Source: Acidobacteria bacterium UBA7540 (GTDB taxonomy: Bacteria; Acidobacteriota; Terriglobia; UBA7540). Taken from it: DNA of 12,365 nucleotides. Positions 1 to 6,377 of this stretch are shown here, in pieces. The notes beneath the pieces are model-generated. The model was not told the DNA's origin and did not search any database. It saw only the letters and a program-made list of their open reading frames with translations. Positions within the stretch are counted from its first letter, which is position 1. Each line of letters opens with the position of its first letter. Where the stretch lies: positions 1 through 12,365 of the forward strand of contig DLMI01000215.1 of assembly GCA_002478145.1 (NCBI GenBank), in the 5' to 3' direction. Made by a program: the position numbers and the translations under genes.

Positions 1-120
1 TTACTTAAGACGCTCTGTATAGGGTTGGTTCGACATCGAGACTGAGTCGTGCAGGACTACGCTTAAGAGGCCACTATTGACCGTCAACCGGCCCCTGGAG
101 CCAAGCTTCTTGAACCTAGC
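1..120 (-). pseudogene. C-terminal remnant of a Crp/Fnr-family regulator
   Basis: Read on the minus strand, this frame is open down to a TAA at bases 3-1. It encodes ARFKKLGSRG, then RLTVNSGLLSVVLHD, then a short extension ending in TERLK. That matches the end of the intact Crp-like protein at 2451-3107 (FRKLGFVDYNG, then ALTVHSGLLSEVLHD). At DNA level, bases 46-88 match 2454-2496 at 35 of 43 positions. Similarity stops near base 117, just after the HTH recognition helix would end, so the cAMP-like domain and HTH are missing. The remnant keeps 14 extra residues after LHD that the intact copy lacks. The frame is also the frame of the phosphoesterase upstream, separated only by that gene's TGA (154-156) and 11 codons of unrelated sequence. 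Seen directly: the homology and the open frame. Inferred: a duplicated regulator gene mostly deleted. Confidence 0.75.
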
Positions 121-153
121 ACAAAAACCCCAGGTCGCGTCAGGGGTATGAGT

Positions 154-981
154 TCATTTCCACACTTCAGTAATTGGCTCGGCATGACCATCGCCGGAAT
201 TGAGTGGGAGCACTCCGAAGTTGTCTTCAATTGTCCTCAGAACGCTGTAATGAGTATATGTTTTTGTAATCACTCCGGGCTTCACCATGTCTCCCAGGAA
301 AACGGTATAGATTCGCTCAGTCTTTTCGAAATACCCTGACTCGTCGAATGTGACGATGACGAGAGTTCCTTTCATCTTGTCGTCCAGAGGAAACGACTCC
401 TTCAAAAATTTGTTCAGCCAAGTCGAAGCTTTCATCAATCCCCTCCCAGGTCGCAACACGGGGTCGTGCCCATCGTCGTCCACGTTTGGGCTGTAGAACA
501 TGTAACGAGGGAGAGGATGCTTCTTTGGGTCGCTTCGGAAGTCTTCAACGTCAGCGACAAATCTATTGTGCGGGTCCTTGGTAGAGACGGAAACTACGTT
601 GCCGAAGCTTTCTTGCTGGATTTTCGCAAAACTCAAGAACGGGACGTGCTTGCGAACGTATTTTCCACGGTCACCAAGAAAAGGTTGGGGTTCTGATGGG
701 TAATCCTCAGCGTAGTTCTTCCAATCCAGGAAATCAGCGATGGTCCGATGGCTATTGTCGTCGGGCAGAGTAATTTGGTCGTTGCTTCGAACGCCAAACA
801 AGCTGCCGCCAACCATGGCCAGATAGTTGGGATAGGACGGGTGAATCAAAGCCCTGAAGTTGCTGAAGCCAGCTCCCCTCTCTGCTAACTGCGCCAAGAA
901 GGGGTCTTTCATTGCCGAACTGCAATTCTGGTTCTCCAGCACGATAATCAGCGCACGATCGAAATGCTTCCCAGCACTCAC
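154..981 (-). CDS. Phosphoesterase family protein (acid phosphatase type), probably split from a fusion
   Basis: This 275-residue protein belongs to the phosphoesterase family (PF04185) that includes AcpA-like acid phosphatases and related phospholipases C, which hydrolyse phosphate esters, usually outside the cytoplasm. Visible motifs are VLENQN (14-19), HPSYPNY (47-53, where the family nucleophile lies), DDDGHD (168-173), TFDESG (211-216) and HYSVLRTIEDNFG (244-256). The fold looks complete at the C-terminus. The start is GTG, overlapping the upstream phospholipase stop as GTGA, but there is no Shine-Dalgarno sequence; the preceding bases are C-rich. There is also no signal peptide, which is odd for this family. 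Upstream of the GTG the same frame stays open for 22 codons encoding a Pro/Ser/Thr-rich linker (TSPSPAPV) with no start codon. The simplest reading is that the domain once followed the phospholipase in one secreted polypeptide. Family assignment is firm; exact substrate is unknown. Confidence 0.85.
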   Translation of the reverse strand: MSAGKHFDRALIIVLENQNCSSAMKDPFLAQLAERGAGFSNFRALIHPSYPNYLAMVGGSLFGVRSNDQITLPDDNSHRTIADFLDWKNYAEDYPSEPQPFLGDRGKYVRKHVPFLSFAKIQQESFGNVVSVSTKDPHNRFVADVEDFRSDPKKHPLPRYMFYSPNVDDDGHDPVLRPGRGLMKASTWLNKFLKESFPLDDKMKGTLVIVTFDESGYFEKTERIYTVFLGDMVKPGVITKTYTHYSVLRTIEDNFGVLPLNSGDGHAEPITEVWK

Positions 982-2288
982 AACGGGGGCTGGGCTAGGG
1001 CTGGTGTTTGGGCCTGTGGAGGGCTGCCCGCGCTAGCCGGAACCAGAGTCACCGCCTTCAACTGATCAAGCGACGTCAGGACGCTCTGCCAGCGAACGTT
1101 GTCTTTTTTCGTTTCGATAGGAACAGAGAGATCCGAATAGAAGTCCAGGATATTCTGGCGCAGCTCCGGTGACGTCCGATCGAACTTCCGCTCGGAAAGT
1201 TTGGCCAGCAACGTTGCATAGGATTCGTCGGTCAGCGGGTACTCCGCTGCCTTGGTCTTCTTGCCGGTATCTAAATCCATGTTGGAGAGTTGCAGGGTGT
1301 CCGTTCGCAATTCTTCAAGATAGGCTCGATATTGATCCACAGTAGTATTAATGCTCTTAAAATACATCTCCTCCGTCTTCGGGGTGGGGCTCTTGAACGC
1401 CATCGCTTTGAATGGCCCTATTTTCGGCATGTAATGCAAGAGCACTGCTAACACTCGCGTGCCGAATCCCGGCTTTGTGTATTCCTTTCCCCAGTTCTTT
1501 TCATAGTCGGAGCGCGAAAGACGGTAAAGGAACTTTCGTTTTGAGAAGCTGGGTTCTTCGCGCATCATGTCTTTCTTATGGGTCCGTAGCGCGACCTGCG
1601 TCATCTCCGGGATTATCCGGCTGACAGCGTAACGGTACGAGCTGATCGTGAGATTTTCGCGGGGAAGCACGTCTTTCAATTCCACTCCGTAGACCACCGG
1701 AAAAACGCGCTCCAGCAGGGGCAGGGACACCTGAAACCCGATGAAATCGTGATATTGTTGGGGGGCATAACGCCTCTTCGCCACCTGCACCATGTCGAAC
1801 CCGAATTCCGTTCGGATATGCGCCGTTCTGTTCTCTGCGTACCTGACGGAGTTGCCGAACTTCGCCCGCAGCTTCGGGTATTCAATCGCCACGGACAGGT
1901 TGATAGCCGGGTGGCCGGCAATGTCTGACGTATAGTGTGCTAAGGCGCCCATGGCGAACGCATACTCGTTAGCGTCCTGACTCTCGCGTAGCAACTCGCG
2001 AACGAAGTCCCCGCTACGAACGTAATGCGCCAGATCGCTGAATTGCCTGCTGCCGAATGGGTAGTAGCCGAGGTCCTGGATGACGGCGCCGCCGTAGGCA
2101 TAGGCATGCGCCTCCGTAATCTGGTCTTCCGTCAGCGCCGGAAATCGCTTGAGCAGGAGAGGCCGGATCTCATCTTTCCAGAGCAGGTCTACGATTTCCT
2201 CATGCGTCAGGACGGAATACGCAAACGCGCCACCGCTGCACATCAGCAAGACACAGAGGACGAGTGCAACCGCTGGCGTTTTTCTCAT
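978..2288 (-). CDS. Secreted zinc-dependent phospholipase C family protein
   Basis: The 436-residue product carries an N-terminal signal peptide (MRKT, a hydrophobic core at about 6-20, then AFA before Tyr24), so it should be exported. The mature part matches the zinc-dependent phospholipase C family (PF00882): LTHEE with His29, IQDLGYYP with Asp72, LAHY with His88, HYTSDIAGH with His118, Asp122 and His126, and HIRTE with His157 and Glu161. These agree with the His/Asp/Glu ligand set that holds three zinc ions in Bacillus cereus PLC, which hydrolyses phosphatidylcholine-type lipids. The C-terminal 200 residues are unlike the short Bacillus enzyme and I assign them no function; the last 20 residues are Pro/Ala/Gln-rich. 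ATG at 2288 was chosen over an upstream in-frame start at 2438 because the signal peptide begins there and AAGGA lies about 10 bases before it. The end overlaps the phosphoesterase frame at GTGA. Confidence 0.85.
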   Translation of the reverse strand: MRKTPAVALVLCVLLMCSGGAFAYSVLTHEEIVDLLWKDEIRPLLLKRFPALTEDQITEAHAYAYGGAVIQDLGYYPFGSRQFSDLAHYVRSGDFVRELLRESQDANEYAFAMGALAHYTSDIAGHPAINLSVAIEYPKLRAKFGNSVRYAENRTAHIRTEFGFDMVQVAKRRYAPQQYHDFIGFQVSLPLLERVFPVVYGVELKDVLPRENLTISSYRYAVSRIIPEMTQVALRTHKKDMMREEPSFSKRKFLYRLSRSDYEKNWGKEYTKPGFGTRVLAVLLHYMPKIGPFKAMAFKSPTPKTEEMYFKSINTTVDQYRAYLEELRTDTLQLSNMDLDTGKKTKAAEYPLTDESYATLLAKLSERKFDRTSPELRQNILDFYSDLSVPIETKKDNVRWQSVLTSLDQLKAVTLVPASAGSPPQAQTPALAQPPL

Positions 2289-2310
2289 GTTTCGTTTTTC
2301 CTTAACGACG

Positions 2311-2327
2311 GTGAACCCGGAATTCAC
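2311..2327. promoter_or_regulatory. Palindrome GTGAA-N7-TTCAC before the phospholipase gene
   Basis: Bases 2311-2315 (GTGAA) and 2323-2327 (TTCAC) form a perfect inverted repeat with a 7-base centre, 23 bases upstream of the phospholipase ATG. It resembles the half-sites of Crp-family operators, but its GTGA to TCAC spacing is 9 bases rather than the 6 of the classic E. coli CRP site. The neighbouring gene encodes a Crp-like regulator, so it may be an operator. This is inference only. Confidence 0.3.
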
Positions 2328-2329
2328 GT

Positions 2330-2352
2330 GCCAGACGCTCGTCGCGTCTGGC
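2330..2352. promoter_or_regulatory. 8-bp hairpin between crp-like gene and phospholipase gene
   Basis: GCCAGACG (2330-2337) and CGTCTGGC (2345-2352) pair perfectly around a 7-base loop. The hairpin sits in the 162-base gap downstream of the Crp-like gene and about 40 bases before the phospholipase start. No T run follows it on the minus strand, so it does not look like a standard intrinsic terminator; it could be a leader hairpin, a processing or attenuation signal, or an operator. Confidence 0.35.
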
Positions 2353-2450
2353 GCGGTGGTTGTTTCCGTTCGATGACTTGCCGTTCTCCCCACGGATCGC
2401 TTATAACCGGTCAAACGTTCGTCCACCCGACGGAGCATTTACCATCAAAG

Positions 2451-3107
2451 CTAGTCGTGTAGGACCTCGCTGAGGAGACCGCTATGGACCGTCAACGCGC
2501 CGTTACCATTGTAATCGACAAAGCCGAGCTTCCTGAACTTATTCATGAAATGACTGACCCGCGACCGGGTGGTGCCCACCATCTGTGCCAACTGTTCCTG
2601 ATTGATTCTGGGAAATTCAGTTTCGGCTCGACTCTCCTTGCCTAGATGCGTAAGCAGCAAGAGAATCCGGGCCAGGCGTTTCTCGCTGAAATTGAAGAGT
2701 CGATCCACGAAATCTTCTTCGACGCGAACCATACGAGAAAGCAGGTAGGAGATGAAAAGCTTTGCAAAGGCAGGCTCTTGACGGATTAGGCGAACAAGAG
2801 GCCCCTTATTCACGCGGGAGATAGTGGATGGTCGAATCACCGTTGCGGTCGACATCCGCAGTGATTGTTTTGCCAGACAACCCTCTCCAAACACGTCGCC
2901 TGGCCCCAAGATGGCAATGACTGCTTGTTTGCCGCGCGGCGATGCAACCACCAGCTTCACGCTGCCATTCTGGATGTGGAACATCGCATCCGCCGCGTCC
3001 CCTTGCGAATATATGACCTGCCGGTCTTGGTAGTCCCGAGTCGTCTTTTGAGTGCCGATCCTTCTGAGGAAGTTCCGGGAATTGAAAGTGAGCGTATGTC
3101 TGCTCAA
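2451..3107 (-). CDS. Crp/Fnr-family transcriptional regulator
   Basis: This is a cyclic-nucleotide-binding-fold plus winged-HTH regulator. The N-terminal sensor runs from about residue 10 to 115 and includes YSQGDAADAMFHIQNGSVKL, GPGDVFGEGCL and LRMSTATV, the region that holds the nucleotide phosphate in Crp. The long dimer helix follows, then the HTH (INQEQLAQMVGTTRSRVSHF) and the wing ending in LLSEVLHD. There is no N-terminal Cys cluster, so it is not an oxygen-sensing Fnr. In the recognition helix, the position of the DNA-contacting Glu181 of E. coli CRP is Ser, so its operator should differ. I chose the TTG start at 3107 because GGAGG lies 8 bases upstream and the protein then has a normal family length (218 residues); a GTG at 3173 would add 22 residues with a poor ribosome site. 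It follows the response regulator gene on the same strand and probably shares its transcript. The effector molecule is unknown. Confidence 0.87.
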   Translation of the reverse strand: MSRHTLTFNSRNFLRRIGTQKTTRDYQDRQVIYSQGDAADAMFHIQNGSVKLVVASPRGKQAVIAILGPGDVFGEGCLAKQSLRMSTATVIRPSTISRVNKGPLVRLIRQEPAFAKLFISYLLSRMVRVEEDFVDRLFNFSEKRLARILLLLTHLGKESRAETEFPRINQEQLAQMVGTTRSRVSHFMNKFRKLGFVDYNGNGALTVHSGLLSEVLHD

Positions 3108-3188
3108 GCTAGATGCCTCCAGCGGCCCGATCTCGCACCCGGGCCGCGTCACCCTCGTCAGGTCGTCGCGCACGGGGCGCGAGTCGCC

Positions 3189-3767
3189 TTACGCGGGCTC
3201 TGAGCTTTCGATCAAGAATGGTACACGGGCCTCGCAGTAAACACAGACCGCGGTCCGCTCCACCGTCTTATTCTCAGGCGTACTTGTCACCTGGAATAAG
3301 CGCAGGCAGTCCGTGCAGGTCAGGACGAAATAACCGTCGCCGCCCGGGCGTGTCCGCACAGGGGTACTGATCACTTGCGGGAGGTAAGCGCGATCGGGCG
3401 TTTTTCGAGCCAAATCGTGGACGGCCTGCAAGAGTTCGGGGATTTGTTGCGCATACTTTCTGAACCAGCGGTCAGGCCTGGCTTCCTCAGGAAGTTCGCG
3501 TTGGATTGATCCCGAGAGTACAATTACCGGTATGGAAGGGAAGCGCCGGCGCACCACCGATATAAACTCGAATCCTGACATGCGGGGCATCTGAAGGTCT
3601 GAGATGATGACCTTGGGAAGCTTATCCCGGAGTTTCACCAGACCATCGATTCCGTCCTCAGCTTGTTGTGCTTTGAAACCCGCTTTTTCCAATTGACTTG
3701 ATAGAAAGTTCCGGATGGTAGGATCGTCGTCCACCAGCAAAACACTATTTGCGGAAACGTCGCGCAT
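3189..3767 (-). CDS. Response regulator: receiver domain plus C-terminal zinc ribbon
   Basis: The 192-residue protein starts with a normal CheY-like receiver (about 6-120). The acidic cluster DDD is at 13-15, the phosphoacceptor is Asp57 in SDLQMP, the switch Ser is at 85 in VLSG, and the conserved Lys is at 104, so it should be phosphorylated by an unseen histidine kinase. The remainder (about 125-192) is not a DNA-binding HTH. It has Cys151-x2-Cys154 and Cys175-x2-Cys178, the spacing of a small zinc ribbon. I do not recognise this output module; it may mediate protein or nucleic-acid contact. ATG at 3767 is preceded by GAGGAG at good spacing, which favours it over an in-frame upstream start at 3872. 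The Crp-like gene follows on the same strand within about 80 bases, so the two are probably co-transcribed. No sensor kinase lies in the window. Confidence 0.85.
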   Translation of the reverse strand: MRDVSANSVLLVDDDPTIRNFLSSQLEKAGFKAQQAEDGIDGLVKLRDKLPKVIISDLQMPRMSGFEFISVVRRRFPSIPVIVLSGSIQRELPEEARPDRWFRKYAQQIPELLQAVHDLARKTPDRAYLPQVISTPVRTRPGGDGYFVLTCTDCLRLFQVTSTPENKTVERTAVCVYCEARVPFLIESSEPA

Positions 3768-3835
3768 AACATTCTCCTCGATAGACACTGGGCAACTATC
3801 CTGGACCCCAAACACTATATAAATCCTGGGTGACT

Positions 3836-3863
3836 CGCGTGTCTGTACCAGAAGGCACACGCG
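3836..3863. promoter_or_regulatory. Inverted repeat CGCGTGT-N14-ACACGCG upstream of the response regulator
   Basis: CGCGTGT (3836-3842) and ACACGCG (3857-3863) are perfect complements about 70-95 bases upstream of the response regulator ATG, where an operator would be expected. It directly abuts the repeat copy at 3864. It could instead be the inverted end of a decayed mobile element. No matching second copy was found in the window. Confidence 0.3.
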
Positions 3864-3932
3864 TCTGGTCAAAATTGCTCACTTTAGTTCATGCCGGGGA
3901 ACTACCGACTGGGGTGGGTGGGAATTACCGAG
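3864..3932. repeat. Diverged ~70-bp repeat, copy A
   Basis: This copy opens with TCTGGTCAAAATTGCTCA and closes with GGGAATTACCGAG. Copy B at 6612-6678 opens with TCTGGTCAAAAGTGCTCA (17 of 18 identical) and closes with GGGAAATTACCGAG, over nearly the same length (69 versus 67 bases) and the same orientation. The middle is clearly weaker. Both copies lie in gene-free DNA. A decayed transposon end or a small nonautonomous repeat is plausible; no transposase is present. Confidence 0.55.
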
Positions 3933-4209
3933 GATGTTCCATGAAGGCCCGTTGGCAGCGGTCCATTTACAGCCGCCGCATCGGTTATGAGGAAGTCAAT
4001 CCCGCAGGGCGGGACCGAGCGGCTTGCGCAAGACCTGGCCTTCCGGCTAATCGGCTCCGAATCGGCTTTTCAGGACCCACCGAAGCGCGGGGACGAGCCA
4101 ACGAGAAAAAATGCCCTCGAACGGCTCAGTTGGAGGCAATCGGGTGTATATTCTTGACTGCCAGAATGCCGAGTAAAATGTCAGGCTTATTCTGCCTCTC
4201 TGGCGCAAC

Positions 4210-4893
4210 ATGGTGTTCCTCTCTGACATCCACGTACTCGCGGCCGCATTTTTCATGGGATTGGCAGCGGCCGCCCCGATGGGCCCGGTCAACATGCTAG
4301 CCATCCGCCGCGGCATGATCGGCGGTTGGCGCCGTACCCTCGCCTGCGCAATCGGCTCCATCGCCGGCGACCTGATCCTCTTCTTCCTGGTCCTCCTCGG
4401 CGGTCACTATCTCCTCTCCGACCTGTCCAACCCGACTCTCCAGATTGTCCTGGAGGCCATCGGCGTAGTCGTCCTGCTGCCGCTGGGGCTCTACTTCCTT
4501 GTCCGCGCCGTCAGGGAACCCCTGCGGGCCTACACCAGAGCTCGCAAACGCTGGGACAAAAGCAATGTCCCCGCGCGTCTGGTCGCCGATGTCGCCGCCG
4601 GTATTGCCCTGACCGTCTTCAACCCCTTAACCGTGGTTTACTGGGTTGGCGTCACCTCCAGCTGGCTCCCGTTCGCCCATTCCATCTTCGGCTCCAAAGC
4701 CCCCGGGTGGGGAATCCTGATGGTCGCAGCCGGCCTGATGACCTGGTTCACCACGCTGATCGTCGTCGTTCGCTTCATCCCCCACGGCATCGGCCCGACC
4801 TTCTTCCGCCTCGTCAACGCCATCCTCGGCCTCATCCTCCTCGGCTTCGCCACGTTCTGTGCAATAGTCCTGTCCCGCCATTTCCTGCACTGA
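4210..4893 (+). CDS. LysE/RhtB-family exporter
   Basis: This 227-residue inner-membrane protein fits the LysE translocator family (PF01810), which exports amino acids or related small metabolites by secondary transport. The first helix leads into the family signature region APMGPVNMLAIRRGM (about 22-36), followed by GSIAGDL (49-55). Further hydrophobic helices lie at about 55-70, 77-97, 125-150 (containing NPLTVVYWVGV), 170-190 and 200-222, giving about six membrane segments. The length is normal for the family. ATG at 4210 is the first start in the frame; no strong Shine-Dalgarno precedes it, and a GTG follows immediately at 4213. It is the only gene on the plus strand and stands alone, converging on the PRC-barrel gene. 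The substrate cannot be told from sequence. A weak stem (CCCAA-CAC-TTGGG, 4905-4917) lies just after the stop and could serve as a poor bidirectional terminator. Confidence 0.88.
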   Translation: MVFLSDIHVLAAAFFMGLAAAAPMGPVNMLAIRRGMIGGWRRTLACAIGSIAGDLILFFLVLLGGHYLLSDLSNPTLQIVLEAIGVVVLLPLGLYFLVRAVREPLRAYTRARKRWDKSNVPARLVADVAAGIALTVFNPLTVVYWVGVTSSWLPFAHSIFGSKAPGWGILMVAAGLMTWFTTLIVVVRFIPHGIGPTFFRLVNAILGLILLGFATFCAIVLSRHFLH

Positions 4894-4969
4894 AACGCAG
4901 GGTTCCCAACACTTGGGGTCCTCCAGAATCAACCTTTGCTCGCCGTACGGCTACAGGGTTGCCAGATCC

Positions 4970-5734
4970 TTACAGCCAATATGGCGGCCGGCCGTAGTAG
5001 TCATAAAGCCTTTTCTCATACTCGCGAGTGACAGGCATCGACTCGATATACTCCGGGCTGTTCTTGATGGTTTCCCGGGAGAGGTGTACGTAGACTTTGG
5101 AGTCCGGCCAACTCACGTTGTCGATCCACTGAGGCGACACCAGCACCTTCTTGCCGGGCCACCAGTTCCGCGTATCCACCTCGAGGTATCGAATGGCCCA
5201 GGTTTCATCATCGATCATGAAGTCCGCCACGTGACCGATCACGCCATCAGCGGCCTCAATGTGATAACCTGTCACCTCGTTGGTGCTGTGCAGATGTGAA
5301 TCCGCCGACTCTTTTCCCGCCCTGGCTTGCGCCGCTTCCGCTTCCGTCACCGCCTCCCTTTGAACCGCCAAGCCTGCCGGGTAGGACGTAAGACCCCATA
5401 GATTGGGCCCACCCCAATAATAGGGGTAACCGTAATACCCCAAGTACACGGCCTCGTGCTGCCGTGAGACGGGCTTGTGCGTATCGATGAGGGGGCTGTC
5501 CTCAACCTGCTTTTTCGTCAGCGCTACATCGAGTCGCTTTGATTGCCACTCCACCTGGCGGAGGGCAATGGGCGAGAGCAGCACAAGCCGACCGGGAAGC
5601 CAATCCCCGGTATTGACCACGAGGTAGCGGAGGGCCCAGGTCTCATCGTCGAAATAGAACTGCTCCACCGTTCCAATCTCCCCATCGCTGGCTCGGATCG
5701 CAAAACCCTTTAGATGGTTGACATTTCTTAACAT
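4970..5734 (-). CDS. Tandem PRC-barrel domain protein
   Basis: The 254-residue protein contains two PRC-barrel domains (PF05239) at about 5-82 and 153-230. They are clear internal duplicates: DDETWALRYLVVNTGDWLPG (29-48) corresponds to DDETWAIRYLEVDTRNWWPG (175-194), each followed by a VLxSP turn. The segments after each barrel also repeat: PVSRQHE (88-94) then YYGYPYYW (100-107), versus PVTREYE (234-240) then YYGRPPYW (246-253). PRC barrels are small beta folds known from photosynthetic reaction centre H subunits and the RNA-processing protein RimM; stand-alone soil-bacterial versions have no firm role and are often found near stress genes. There is no signal peptide or membrane helix. ATG at 5734 is preceded by AAGGAGG at optimal spacing, which rules against an in-frame start at 5788. 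It lies downstream of the degenerate receiver gene, with a 181-base gap. Confidence 0.88.
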   Translation of the reverse strand: MLRNVNHLKGFAIRASDGEIGTVEQFYFDDETWALRYLVVNTGDWLPGRLVLLSPIALRQVEWQSKRLDVALTKKQVEDSPLIDTHKPVSRQHEAVYLGYYGYPYYWGGPNLWGLTSYPAGLAVQREAVTEAEAAQARAGKESADSHLHSTNEVTGYHIEAADGVIGHVADFMIDDETWAIRYLEVDTRNWWPGKKVLVSPQWIDNVSWPDSKVYVHLSRETIKNSPEYIESMPVTREYEKRLYDYYGRPPYWL

Positions 5735-5915
5735 CGTTTTATCCTCCTTGGCATTTTGTAACTTAGCGTAGCTTTGGTGGATGAACACGAACTCGCCACA
5801 ATCCCAATCATTGGGAGGTCGAGGCGCTTTCGCTTCATCACTTCTAATAGCCCTTCTTCGATGAGTGGCGAACAGTCAACCTTGAATTCGAGCAACTTTA
5901 CAAGGTTGATAACCC

Positions 5916-6290
5916 TCAAGCTGGGTCGCGCCGGAGCAATTGGGTTTCCAGCACCCACCGGATGTCATCCGGCTCCGGCCTTTCGAGATAGTCCACGGCG
6001 CCTAGCTCCATCGCTTCCAGATAGCAGTGGATGTCCAGGCAGCGCGCCACCACGACGATGGGGATATTCCGATGCATCTCTGCAGCTCGCTCCAGAACGC
6101 ATCGTCCCTCAAAACTCGCGCTTCCCTGGCCGACGATGGCGAAGTCGAAGTCTTCCATCTCGACTCGACAGGCTCCTTCTGCATAGGAACTGCACATGAC
6201 GAAATCGTACCCGAGAGCCGACAGTATGCCCTCGTAAGATGCGAACTCCCGGAGCTCGTCGCAGACTAGCAATACTCTTCCCCTGTTCAC
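5916..6290 (-). CDS. Degenerate receiver-domain protein (pseudo-receiver)
   Basis: The 124-residue product has the length and beta/alpha rhythm of a single CheY-like receiver: RVLLVCDE at the first strand, FDFAIVGQ at the third, IPIVVVAR at the fourth and GAVDYLERPE at the fifth. Every phosphorylation residue is altered. The acidic pair is Cys10-Asp11, the phosphoacceptor position is Gly54, the switch Thr/Ser is Ala82, and the Lys is Arg104. It therefore cannot work by Asp phosphorylation and is probably a protein-interaction module. The start is GTG at 6290 with GGAGG about 7 bases upstream; an ATG at 6356 would add 22 residues without receiver character. Its stop is 181 bases before the PRC-barrel gene on the same strand. 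The reading frame is intact and the core hydrophobic pattern is preserved, so it looks like a functional gene rather than a decaying one. Confidence 0.75.
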   Translation of the reverse strand: MNRGRVLLVCDELREFASYEGILSALGYDFVMCSSYAEGACRVEMEDFDFAIVGQGSASFEGRCVLERAAEMHRNIPIVVVARCLDIHCYLEAMELGAVDYLERPEPDDIRWVLETQLLRRDPA

Positions 6291-6377
6291 ATCGCACCTC
6301 CCTCCCCTCGGCCCCGTTTGTGAGCTGCGGACCGAGGGAATGACATCGGAATGCAAGACAGGGCAATTAGCGCAGGC

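Larger units (their letters stand above)
3768..4209. other. 442-base divergent intergenic region
   Basis: This gap separates the minus-strand response regulator from the plus-strand exporter and must hold both promoters. It contains the 7-bp inverted repeat at 3836-3863, one copy of a diverged repeat at 3864-3932, and a 6-bp hairpin (TCCCGC-AGG-GCGGGA, 4000-4014). Open frames inside it have no recognisable protein and look random. I see no confident sigma-70 promoter: a TTGACT at 4154 and TAAAAT at 4174 are only 14 bases apart. Confidence 0.6.

Noticed and set aside
985..990. Programmed -1 frameshift site at the phospholipase stop
   Set aside because: The heptamer G CCC CCG is a poor match to known slippery sites and I see no clear stimulatory structure; a simple one-base indel explains the data better.
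2289..2438. 50-residue N-terminal extension of the phospholipase from an upstream in-frame ATG
   Set aside because: A clear signal peptide starts at 2288, and the extension covers the leader palindromes.
4000..4014. TCCCGC-AGG-GCGGGA hairpin as a terminator
   Set aside because: No T run on either side and no gene end nearby.
4154..4179. TTGACT and TAAAAT as exporter promoter
   Set aside because: Spacer is only 14 bases, too short for sigma-70.
4326..4997. 223-codon plus-strand frame overlapping the exporter
   Set aside because: Pro/Arg-rich shadow frame of the LysE-type gene.
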